The notes beneath the pieces are model-generated. The model made no database searches. It was not told the origin of the DNA and saw nothing but the letters and a program-made list of their open reading frames with translations. A program made the translations under genes and the position numbers. Of a DNA stretch of 64,000 nucleotides, positions 1-10,120 are shown piece by piece (the first letter of the stretch is position 1; each line of letters starts with the position of its first letter). Source of the stretch: Multifurca ochricompacta (Eukaryota > Basidiomycota > Agaricomycetes > Russulales > Russulaceae); contig WTXG01000036.1 in the NCBI GenBank assembly GCA_022496185.1, positions 124,001 through 188,000 of the forward strand. Direction: 5' to 3'.

Positions 1-862
1 TAGTGGATTAGTGGTAGAGATGCGTAATCAGTTAATCACACACAGATACTCCTTTTGATGACTAGGGCCCGCGTGGGTCTCTAACGACAAGCGTGGGAGG
101 ATTTTTAGGAGGTTGAGGGTAGGAAAGGGAAGGAGCGGTGTAGAAAGTGGGGGGAAGCAGCCACTACGTTACCGGTCCAATAGCAATAAGGTGTGGCCCT
201 CATACAGTGTGTTACAATCTCAGCGGTTCTCATCTCTACTACTAGAAAGAGACACCACACTGCAATAACCCGGGGTGTTGTCTGTCGATGTCGATTGAAT
301 CAGTCTGTTCTAGCTATATTCCGGGGGGGGTTAGGTGGAAGTAAAAGAACTATTATCTTTTCTTTTCTTTCGTCCCTGAAAAGAGCCACATCGATTTGGG
401 GAGGCGGGAGGGGGGTAAAGTTTTATTAAAAAGAAGGGCTGCCGTAAGGACCATCGGTTTTAATAGGTGGCGTGTAGATCAAACCGTTTGAATGCAATGG
501 GTATCGACTCGTCTGATTAAACCGGTTCCTAACTGACGACCACAGCCACAAGGATTGTTTTTGGGCGCAGGCGCCATTCCATCCGCACGCTCGTAGAGGC
601 CACGGGACCAGAGAACATTCATTTGTGGAAGTGCGAAATGTCGCGGTGAGTATTGTGTGTGTGTGTGCGTGTGTGTGCTATGCGCGTGACCCTCAGTTCC
701 CTGTTCAGGGGCTCCTGTCTCAGGCGCTTGGCGGGTTAAAAATCCTCTTGGCTAACAATCTGCCAATCCAATCAGACTTGTCACTTGGCTCTCTAGCACA
801 ACCACCCCTCGCCTCCATCACCCCCATTATTTTTATTTTATAACTTTTTCTCTCGGTTTGGT
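1..862. other. Intergenic, no gene seen
   Basis: I see no convincing gene here. Open frames are short and low in complexity. There is a GT-rich microsatellite at about 655-678 and purine-rich tracts around 100-160. The right end is the 3' flank of MED21. Confidence 0.5.
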
Positions 863-1608
863 TCATCCAGGAAGCGCTTCGGCGGCGAATTCGTCATCGT
901 TGAGAATGCCACGCAGTGTTTCGCTTATCTGCGCATGGAGAGCCTCTGTTCATTGTTGGTTGTTTGTGTCTGAACTTGGCAAACACGAGAGAGAGAGAGG
1001 GGTGGATGTGAATGTGGCGACGTACTGGCTCGGGCTACTGAAGCCTCATAGTCCTGATTCGCTCGTTGCATCTCTTCCTCGAGCGTCGCAAGGCGCGCAG
1101 CCTGTTACAAAAGGTTAAGGCTACGTCGCCTCGGAATAAAGTCTAGGGAAGGACACGAAGGGGGGGGGGGGGGATAAATCGTACCTGGACCTCTTCGGGC
1201 TCTGGCGTTGGAAGGGACTGGATGAGGTACTCGATCTGTTTGGCCTTCACCATGAGATCGTCTACGAGTTCCTTCTTGTTCGCTGTTCGACCACACACGT
1301 TGGGAAAAAGCGTTTTTCGGAGAGGGGAAAGTGGTGCATACCCTCAAAGACGTCTGGAGGATCTACTTTGTCCGGATTACGCTGTTTCGTTATGGGGATC
1401 TCTTCCGAGACTTGTATAAAGTTAGCCCTTGAGGTGAGATAAGCGATGCTGCGGGACATGATGGTGAGGAGCTGTTTTTTGCAGGATTACATTGTCAGAC
1501 TTGTGAAAAATAAAATGAAATAAAAGAGAAGAAAAACAAAAACAAATGCAAATGCAAATGATTGAATACGTTTTGAATCTCATCCTGGAGCTGAGTGATG
1601 CGGTCCAT
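863..1608 (-). CDS. MED21: Mediator complex subunit 21 (Med21/Srb7)
   Basis: Subunit of the middle module of Mediator, which links transcription factors to RNA polymerase II in the nucleus. The protein starts MDRITQLQDEIQN at 1608 and continues after an intron with LLTIMSRSIAYLTSRANF, then a QRNPDKVDPP segment, the family hallmark. Later exons give a helical, coiled-coil-like tail (NKKELVDDLMVKAKQIEYL, then LATLEEEMQRANQDYEASV) ending in DDEFAAEALPG and a stop at 863-865. Exons are roughly 1608-1570 and 1471-1342, followed by three more. An intron near 1160-1175 holds a 13-base G run on the + strand. Total length is about 145 residues, normal for Med21. It is divergent from RTF2 with 229 bp between start codons. 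I am confident of identity; the last two exon borders are inferred. Confidence 0.9.
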
Positions 1609-1689
1609 GCTCGACAGTTCCTGTAGCATTGCGGTCCGAGGACGAAGCGAACCAATTTCATAATTTAATTACTTTGCTTTGTCCCTATA

Positions 1690-1728
1690 ACCCACCACGT
1701 GACATTGTGACGTGACGCGTGACAGACA
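1690..1728. promoter_or_regulatory. Shared MED21/RTF2 promoter, GTGAC cluster
   Basis: Between the two divergent starts lies a tight run of CACGTGAC, GTGACGTGAC and GCGTGAC (about 1696-1725). CACGTG is the core of bHLH E-box sites and TGACGT resembles a CRE/ATF half site. The run is visible in the sequence; its use as a promoter element is inferred from position. Confidence 0.45.
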
Positions 1729-1837
1729 CATCTTTCTTGCCATATTGACGGGATTGACACTCTCACTCTCACTCTCTCTAACTTTATACTCTCTACTCGT
1801 TACTCTTTACGCTACATTTCACCTTTCAGACTTAGAC

Positions 1838-3005
1838 ATGGGTAATGATGGAGGAAGTATCCCCGATCGTCGTGATCTCGTTCGAAGCAAAAAAAAAGCC
1901 GAACAGGCAGACAAGGCAAATCAGACCCGAGCTAGATGGTTTTTCTGCGCTCTGTCCAAGGTATGCCACAGACTCGTACCTCGCCTCGAAAGAGACTATG
2001 GTTCATATCGACTAACCGCGTGAGAAAATGTGTTTCACAATAGCGTCCATTGCGAGAACCCATAGTGTCGTGTGACCTGGGAAAGCTGTATAACAAGGAT
2101 GCAATAATCGAGTTTTTACTTGATCGGTTGGCATTTGGTGACGGTGAGGAGATATGTGGGCATATTCGTTCATTAAAGGTGCGTAGTACATCTTTCCTTA
2201 GTAACGTCTTGAGAACTCAGACACAATGAAAACCCTTTACTACAGGACGTCAAAACACTAGTCCTCACATCTAACACTGCTCCGAAATCGGACTCGCCCG
2301 ACTCGATGGCTGACAGGGGACTCTTCGTTTGCCCACTTAACTTTAAAGAGATGACAGGTCCCGTCCCATTCGTGTACCTGTCCACCTGCGGCTGCGTATT
2401 TTCGCAAGCTGGTCTCAAAGCGGTCTCTACATCGACGCCACCGTCCGAAAAAGGGAAAGATAAGGAAAGAGATGATAATGACAAAAGCGGTGAGGGAGAT
2501 GTGGAGGGGTCATCCAAAGGACAACTAGACGTTTGCCCGCAGTGCGCGACAAAGTTCAATCGAACTGAGGACGTGAGGGTTCTCAACCCAAGTCCGGAAG
2601 AGGAGGAACGTATTCGAGGCATGATGGAGAGGCGACGTGCAGCAGCTGCTGCTCTCAACGTCAAGGGAAAGAGCAAGAAGAGGAAGGCAACAGTTGTGGG
2701 GCCTGAAGGGGTCGAGGGTGATCAACCACCTGTGAAGAAGAAGAGTGGGACAGGATCTGTATCTGCGAGCTCTGCGCCTACGATCGCAGCTGGAGCGAGC
2801 CGTGCAGTAGCGAGCAGCCTAGCAATAGAAGAAGCGAAGCGTAAAGCCAACATGAGTGAGGCAGTCAAATCACTATACATGCCAAAAGGTGGTAAAGCGC
2901 GTAAGGAGACGTTTATGACGATGGGAACCTTTACGAGAGTGAGTTGGTTTTCATTGATTGATGATATGTTGACTCTGACTTTTTGTTTTTCTTAAGTACG
3001 CTTGA
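1838..3005 (+). CDS. RTF2: Replication termination factor 2 (Rtf2)
   Basis: Nuclear protein with a variant C2HC2-type RING. In fission yeast Rtf2 acts at programmed replication fork barriers, and in other species in fork restart and splicing. Exons: 1838-1960, 2044-2178, 2246-2938, and a tiny last exon 2997-3005 coding Tyr-Ala-stop, so the protein ends TFTRYA as family members do. The N-terminus MGNDGGSIPDRRDLV, then PLREPIVSCDLGKLYNKDAI and the later FVYLSTCGCVFS and CPQCATKF cysteines, form the Rtf2 domain. The middle is low-complexity Lys/Ser/Ala with basic runs (KSKKRKA, VKKKSG) that may serve nuclear import. About 316 residues. All joins are in frame. Confidence 0.92.
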
Positions 3006-3287
3006 TGTAAAGTGCTCACTGGTGGTTGTTTGTGTTGTTTTGTGTTGTTATGTGTTGGGTGTTAGGTGTCCTTCCTTCTATTCTACGTCACTCTTTTTTT
3101 CTTTTTTCTTTTTCTTAATTTGTATTTCTGATTTTTCTGATTTTTTTGAACTCGATCGAATCGTGAATCGAACCAGAAGCGCGCCCTCTGTCCGCTTCTT
3201 CACTGCACTGCATACATTCGCACCCTCATAACTCACACGCATACACATACATACTCTCACTCACTCACACTATACATTTACATTTAC

Positions 3288-3308
3288 ATGGATCCCAACC
3301 TTGCTTGA
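3288..3308 (+). promoter_or_regulatory. Possible uORF upstream of PSD1
   Basis: An ATG at 3288 opens a six-codon frame (MDPNLA) ending at the TGA 3306-3308, just before the first PSD1-frame ATG at 3317. If the transcript starts upstream of it, it could reduce initiation at 3317 and favour the ATG at 3624. This rests on position only. Confidence 0.3.
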
Positions 3309-3316
3309 TTATAAAA

Positions 3317-5473
3317 ATGCAAGTCATCATTTCCATTATCAATTCATCATCATCTCGTCCTTTCTTTCATTTACACTCTTCCGCTAAATTTCTGAACCCT
3401 CTTTCGCCAATTGCACGCGGGAATCTTCATAGTCGCGTGCCCTTTAATCCCTATCCTCTTTCTCGTTCCTACTTTTCCTATTCCTATTCCCATTCCCATT
3501 CCCATTCTCGTTCCCATTCCCATTCCCTTTCATCTTCTCCCTCCCTCCTTATTAGACGCGCTCGTCCTCGCGCACATCGTCCCCCCTCCTTCTTGCTCTC
3601 CTACCATCCTTCTATAAAGCGCATGTTTCTTTCTACGGAGCGACTGTCTAGCGCATGGCGGCATACCCCCATGAAATGGAACCCTCTCCCCTGGTTCGTT
3701 GGCGCTCTCTTACTTGTCATCATCCAATATAGGCGACATCGCGCGGTGAAAGAGGTCCACGTCGACGAGGATGGACAAGAGGTTATCAAGCTCAAAGGGC
3801 CCTGGCAGGTCGGTATGCCCTTTTTATTATTCTCCTCCCATCATCATCCTACGCGAGGAGACGTCTGCGAGTTTGCAGTGACGCACCTATCCTCTTCTAC
3901 CATTCTCATCATGCCTTGACAACCATGAGCAATGTCAGCCTCCATTAGTGGGGTTTGTAGACTGAATCACAATAATACCCCATCTCGTTCCCACTGACGA
4001 CCTTCTCCCATCCTCTCTACAGGTTCATATCCTTGGCGCACTCCCCTTGCGCAACCTCTCTCGTCTCTGGGGCTGGCTCAATTCATTCGAACTTCCTGTT
4101 TGGCTCCGACCGATCAGCTTCAAGCTCTACGCCTTCATATTTGGTTGTGACCTTACAGAGATCGAACCCGCTGACCTGCGTGAATATCCTTCTCTTGGTG
4201 CCTTCTTTTACCGCTCTCTCACTCCCGGATCACGTCCCATTGCCGACGCCTCCCTCGTCTCTCCCGCTGACGGCACCGTGCTTCACTTTGGCGCCGTACA
4301 GGGCGCACGTGTTGAACAGGTTAAAGGGCTCACCTACTCTCTCGACGCCCTCCTCGGTGTCGAGCGGCCCAAATCTGGAGCGGGAAAACCGACAGCCACA
4401 ACGACGACGGTGCCGTTCCCCGCACGGGAGATGGCGATTGTCGACGACCGGGAGTTTGCGAACGTGAATGGGATAGAGTACAGCCTTTCCCAGCTTATTG
4501 GCACGTCCGCTCCTACAACACCTGTTTCTCCACCTTCAGGGACAGAAGAGGAGGCACTGAAGTTTCCTACGGACCCACAAGCGTACGGGCGTCCGTCGCC
4601 ACCACCCGCACCGCACAAGCATGGCGCGCGGATCGATGCATCAGTCGTCGAGCCGGACAAGTCTGTTCAGGAGACAGCCGCCGATCACGCTTCAGTCGCG
4701 AGAGAGTTAGGCCCACGCAGCGCCCTCGCTAACTTCGCAGACATGTCCAGGCGTGGTGCAGCGCGAGTCAAACCCGGCAACGCTCTCTTTTTTGCCGTAA
4801 TTTACCTTGCACCGGGGGATTATCATCGGTTTCACAGTCCGACAGCGTGGGTCGTCGAGAAGCGACGGCATTTCCAGGGTACGTCGCACTTTCCCTTATT
4901 CTCATTTATTATTGCCAAGAGCGGCGTGGAGACTTTTTCTTTCTTTTCTTTTCTTTATTTTGGTTGGGTAAGTGATAGCTGACACAAAATTGCTTCGCTG
5001 AACAGGTGAACTGTTTTCGGTGTCACCATGGGTTGCGAAGCGGGTCGAGAATCTGTTCGTTCTAAACGAGCGGGTTGCAATGCTCGGGCGCTGGCGGCAC
5101 GGCTTTTTCGGCATGGTCCCTGTCGGCGCGACGAACGTGGGCAGCATAAAGATCAATTTTGACCAGGTACGGACGGGATTTCTATTCACGATCGATCTCG
5201 TTTATGAGGTAAATGTGACAGGCCCTGCGTACAAACGTGCGCGGACGCCCGCCACCACCGGGTACTTACACTGAGGCTGTGTACTCTGCTGCGTCGCCGA
5301 TCCTGAATGGTCAACCTCTAAGGCCGGGGCAGGAAATGGGTGGTTTTTGTCTCGGTAGTACGATTGTGCTCGTCTTTGAAGCGCCACCGACGTTCGAATT
5401 TGCGGTGCACGGTGGGCAGAAGGTGCGTGTAGGGCAGATGTTGGGAGATGTACCAAAGGAGAAAGAGGCGTAG
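3317..5473 (+). CDS. PSD1: Phosphatidylserine decarboxylase proenzyme (Psd1 type, mitochondrial)
   Basis: Converts phosphatidylserine to phosphatidylethanolamine, in the mitochondrial inner membrane for the Psd1 class. Exons: 3317-3808, 4023-4878, 5006-5166, 5222-5473. The N-terminus is Ser/His/Arg rich and is followed by a membrane segment ([13 protein letters not shown]). Family motifs in order: [41 protein letters not shown], and near the C-terminus [16 protein letters not shown]. The LGST motif is the self-cleavage site whose serine becomes the pyruvoyl cofactor. The start is uncertain: 3317 gives a long leader partly coded by a TTCCCA microsatellite (about 3470-3535), while ATG 3624 gives [16 protein letters not shown], a shorter presequence-like start. 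An acidic/proline linker (about 4350-4720) interrupts the domain, as in other fungal Psd1 proteins. Confidence 0.93.
3470..3535 (+). repeat. TTCCCA/TTCCTA microsatellite in PSD1 leader
   Basis: Tandem six-base units (TTCCTA, then TTCCCA with small variants). If translated in the PSD1 frame they give alternating Ser-Tyr and Ser-His/Ser-Arg. This makes the extreme N-terminus from 3317 doubtful as a conserved part of the protein. Confidence 0.8.
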
Positions 5474-5691
5474 ATAGTCAGTCGTTGGCCCCTCGTTTTT
5501 TTTTTATGACGGTTTAATGACTAATGACTAATGGCTAGTGAGGATGAGGATGAGGGAGGGATGAGGGATGTGGCAGAGCTAGCTTTGCTTATGTAAGTAA
5601 ACGACGATATGCTACTAATCTATAACCATATGCAACACTCGTCCACGATTCAACTCGTGTTGTTGTTGTGTTGTTGTTGTTGACTATAATC

Positions 5692-7325
5692 ATGACCGTC
5701 ACCGTCCTCGTCAATGATCCTTACATCGTCTTTGGTTATGGTTCCCTCATATTCCGTGTGAGTAATACTCTCTCCCTCAACATATCTACTCTAAGTTCTC
5801 TTTCCCTGTAGCCTCCCCCCCATGTCGTTAAGGAAAGTACGGCGCCTCTTCCTATTTACACACCTCGACGTCATAATGCTACTAGTCCCTGGATTCCTCA
5901 GAGGCTATGTTCGTCGCTTTGCACAAAAATCCCATGATCATCGCGGTACACCTAAAGTATTACATTACCTTCACCCCTCACTCCCAAGCTCTCACAACCT
6001 ACTTGTGTGCTATCTCAGAGCCCAGGACGCGTCGTCACGCTTGTACATCAAGAAGACTGGGCTGAGTTTTCTGGAGCGGTAGGTTTCTTTTCGTTACCCT
6101 CCATGCACGCGTGCGTGCACCAAGTCATAACATTGTTCTTTGAGCTGAGAGTTGATCGATATCAATCGCATGGCGAACTTGTTGTCCTCCCCTCCTCCTC
6201 TCCCCACAGGACCTATTCCCTCATGAAGACGTCGTATGGGGTACGTGTCAGTGTACCCCTCCTCCCCTCGCTCCCTCTCTGTGCACACAACATACGAGTG
6301 CAAGCAGGGTTTTTCCCGTCTTCGAGATCTCTAAATATATAAAAGGGTCATTGATCATGCCGTGTGGTGTTATAAATAGGCGTCGCATTCACAATTGATC
6401 CAGCGCACGCTGCAGAGGTTCGTGCATACCTAGGTGCGGGCCCCATCTCGCACGCGCGCTCAAGTTGCTGCCACTGGCCACCGTCCCTCTTCTTCTCATC
6501 TCTGACGTGATATATCCCCAACCGTTCAGATTATCGAGAAAAGGTGACAAATCCCCTCTTTTCCCCCCACGTAGTTTCATAAGGGCTCATCTCATCACAC
6601 GGGGCGTCCATTTTTGGCCTATACCTGACAGGATGGTTATACCCTCGAGAGAGTGGACGTTTATGGGCTCGTAGACGGGCAGGAGACGATCGTGATGCCT
6701 GGTGCAGAATGTTACGTCGGGCGGAACGATAATCCCTCTTTCAGTGCGTTTCCCCTGTCCTCTACCTACCCCCCTCCCCCCCCCCCCTCTTCCACTCACA
6801 CAGGAAAAAAATAAGCAAACCAAGGGAAAGTAACTCTAGATTAACTAACGACGAATTTTTCCCTTTCTCATTTTGTACAGTTGGCTCGGAACCGCTTGAG
6901 GCACTTGCAGATACTATCTGGCATGCCGCAGGTCCATCGGGGCGTAACAAGGTAACATTAGCAACCCACTCATATTATGTGGTTACTTTTCTTCTCCCTA
7001 TTCCGTTACGCTCCGTTATGGCCCAGTTTTTTTTTGACGAAGACGGAGACAGGACTACGTTTATAACCTCGCGGCTGCCGTACGCGCGCTTGCGCCCGAA
7101 GCCTATGATTCACATTTATTTGCTCTTGAGGTGCGTATTCACACACGCGGATCATTCCACCCCTTCCCCTCCTTCACTGCATCTTCGTGGCTCTCTTCGA
7201 ATGAGGTTCGCTCCGGTGGGCTGTGAATAGGGTGACTTAGTGCTCACTGAATCCGTTCACCCCCGTCGTTACAGGTGCGGTTGCGCGAGCTAGATTGTGC
7301 ATCGACGGGTCTTGCTGAGTCTTAA
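5692..7325 (+). CDS. ChaC-like gamma-glutamylcyclotransferase (glutathione-specific)
   Basis: Predicted cytosolic enzyme that splits glutathione to 5-oxoproline and Cys-Gly. It starts MTVTVLVNDPYIVFGYGSLIFR; the YGSL motif is the gamma-glutamylcyclotransferase substrate loop. Spliced exons then give PPPHVV, PGFLRGYVRRFAQKSHDHRG (compare the ChaC R-G-Y-R-R-F-W...DHRGTP block), SPGRVVTLV, EDVVWG, VAFTID, YREKDGYTLERVDVY, a NPSFIGSEPLEALADTIW block and PSGRNKDYVYNLA, ending in ELDCASTGLAES. The gene is split into about ten exons, one of only 14 nt (6530-6543, DYREK). Without that exon the join between AYL and DGYTLE breaks frame. The catalytic acid expected in ChaC proteins is probably one of the Glu/Asp in EDWAEFSG or EDVVWG; I did not assign it. 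Confidence 0.88.
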
Positions 7326-7519
7326 GAACGACAACTGATTACCATGAACTAGAGAGGTACACAACAAACAGAAAAAAGAAAAAAAGTCTACAGAAGTGGA
7401 GTCTTTGCACGCATTTACGTATAAATCGTTACTGTATGGTGGATGACATGAAAACCGCGATGATGATACCAAGGAGGTCCCACGATAGTGCCGCTGAGTA
7501 TGTCACGAGGGCGGAGGAC

Positions 7520-9879
7520 TCACCGCACGCTCCCATATGCAACTCCGTTCGCAGTATGATCACCTACCCCAAGCCCGAGAGTCCCGGGAGAGATCCCCAA
7601 CAACGGCGTGCGATCGTTGGTGTTTGGACTTGTCACGTCTAACCTGCGCTCCCGCTCGACAATCCTGTATCACCAAGATCACAAATCATAGCCATCAGTC
7701 AGTCCTGAGCGAGACTATCATAAAGGTAGAGAAGATGGAAAAAAAACGTACCCCCGCATGACGGCGGCCGTAGTCATCCGCTTGGCCCGTCTCTTGGATT
7801 GATTGTCCTCATACTGATCCGTCTCATCGACGATTTCTTCCGATATGATCTCCTCGATGATATCTGCGCGCGTGCCCTCCCGTCCGTCAGCTGTTAAAAA
7901 AAGTCCATTCGTAATTGCGACGTACCTTCGAGGGTGATCACACCTATCGCACCGCCAGCGATACCAGGTGTGTTGCTGATAAGCAAAAGGTGCGCACGAC
8001 CGGTCTGGCTGCGTGTTTAGGATGAGAAAATGGTAACACGTTGCCAAACGTTTCCTCAAAAAGAACCGCGGGAGCGGGGGCGGAGAGCGGAGAGCGGTAC
8101 GTACAAGTAGTCTAGCGCCTGGAAGCAGTTGATCGATGGTTTTGCCTCGGGTAAGATTGAGATATGTAATTTTGACACAGGCCAGCATTGTGATGGATCA
8201 TAGCTGAGTAGCTGTCAAAAAAAAAAAAAAAAAGAAAAAAGAAAAAGTTATTAATACTGCGGCTAATATTTGGCGTAGGTGGGGATTGTCGGGGATTAAC
8301 CTTCTTTACTAGCAACAAACCCGAAAAAGCCAGCGGGTTCCCAGGTTCATGAACTGGGAAGCGAGAATATCCACTCAATAGCCTTATCTCGCCACTATCA
8401 GTATATATCCACTCGACATCAAACTTGCGACACCAATACGCACAAGAATTCGATCGCCTTTGCGTCCAAGATAGCGTCCGAACTGAGGGTGACGACGTCC
8501 TGCGTATACCAGCAGGGGGTCAGTAGTGATCGCTTACGCTGCCACGTATCCACTAAATGAGCACCCGAACCTTCATTGGGGTCATGATAGCTTCAACTCT
8601 CTTCGTGTTGAGTTCCAAGACACCATTCAAAATGCTGATCTCATCGTCGCGTAATGGCTCTTCGCCCGTGCGATGGAATTGCAAGAAGGACTTGAGTTCT
8701 GCTTTTTTATATGTGTGTACATCGCCCTTGCCGAGGACGAGGTCGAGGAGCTTGGCTATTGGCCATGCGATTGGGGCTTAAAGGTAGTGGAGTGCGCGAT
8801 GAGTTGGGCATGGAAGAAAAGGAATAATGGCATTGCGAACCAAAAAGGTACATGAGTGTAAGGACGACTGGCACGCAACGAGCGCCGATAGATAGGCCAT
8901 AGCGTACGCTGACAGCTTGGGGGATGATTCTGATATGGTGATTATTAGTTCTTGCACGGGATTAAGAAATGGTAAAGGGTAAACGTATACGTACTCTCTA
9001 TACAAAAGTGATTCGTAAAAAGGACTTGATCAAGAAATAAGAAAGGAACATCATACCCAAATATGACTAGATGAAATGATGATAAGTTTTTCGCACGTGA
9101 AATCGATGACATGCATAGACAAAATACCGATCGTAGTCGTTGAGATAACAATGGCGGCAATCCCTCCCCCAATCTACACCGTTTAGAGAGTATTACCGGG
9201 AAAAACGTCCACCGATTCTCACCGCACTGTCCAAGAAGATGGGTAAACTCTCGTTTACAATCTACCATTCCGTGTGAGGCCCGAGGTGAATTCATGGACG
9301 TCATTTGCACGATACTCACGACATTGCCTAGCAGTAAGACCTGCGATAATCAATTGGCAAAAAGAGCGCAAAAGTTGTAGGCCCAAGTCGCTTACCACGA
9401 GTACCCAATGACGACCCTTGTTAAGCAGCCTCAAAACTTTTTTGGCCGGCTTATCAGAATTTTTGCCCATAACCCAGGCCGGTCAGAACGAGACTGAGAC
9501 TGACCTGCTGCGGCGTTTTTCCTCTCTTTCTCATCCTCGGATGATGTGGAAAGCACACGAAGGTGTAGCTCATCGAGACCCATGAGTCCGAGGGTTAACC
9601 TGATGTCACCGCGGAAAGCAAACAGGCGTTAATGGCGTGCATTGTTTTAAGCCCGGGCATGTAAAAAGGGCAGGGGGCAGGGGAGGGGAAGGACGCGCAC
9701 CCAGCGAGGACACCTCCTAGCAGCACCAAGAAGGTACAAATAAACATCTTCCACCAAAATTCTGGTGAGCCGAGCTCTTCCCCTGCCCCGTGCATGATCA
9801 TGTTCGTGTTCGGGGTGGCCACCTCGTCATTCGGAAATGGAAACACGCGAGTTTCGGGTAAAGTGACCAAGAAAACCAT
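7520..9879 (-). CDS. MAM3: CNNM/MAM3-type DUF21-CBS membrane transporter
   Basis: Integral membrane protein of the CNNM/CorC (DUF21) family, linked to Mg2+ or other divalent-metal handling; yeast Mam3 is vacuolar. After a short lumenal N-terminus (MVFLVTLPETRVF), helix 1 is FICTFLVLLGGVLAGLTLGLMG. Then [82 protein letters not shown], and the CBS pair region (KSFLQFHRTGEEPLRDDEISILNG, VVTLSSDAILDAKAI, GYSRFPVHEPGNP, IIEEIISEEIVDE). The stop is at 7520-7522. The gene has many small exons, including proposed 10-nt (9057-9066) and 3-nt (8995-8997) exons that rebuild VIFGEIIPQ. One join (AA|VLRLL) uses the acceptor after CCAAAAAAG. It converges with the ChaC gene and diverges from TRM2 (start codons 241 bp apart). 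Confidence 0.88.
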
Positions 9880-10120
9880 GTTGATGGGGAAAAACGAAAA
9901 GAAAGAAAAAGGAACAATCGGGGCTTTATAAATTACGGCTTATGGGCTGAGCCTAGCCCTGAGGGTAAGGGTGAACCAATTGTAAGGGTTAAGCGCCTTA
10001 GAGTAAAAGACAAGGAATGAAACTCTCCGAGGCTGTGGGGAGCCCAAAATGCGCGACGCGCGACTGCGAGTAGGTAGGAGGTCATCACGTGGTTAAACCA
10101 AACGAATTGGGAGGAGGAGC

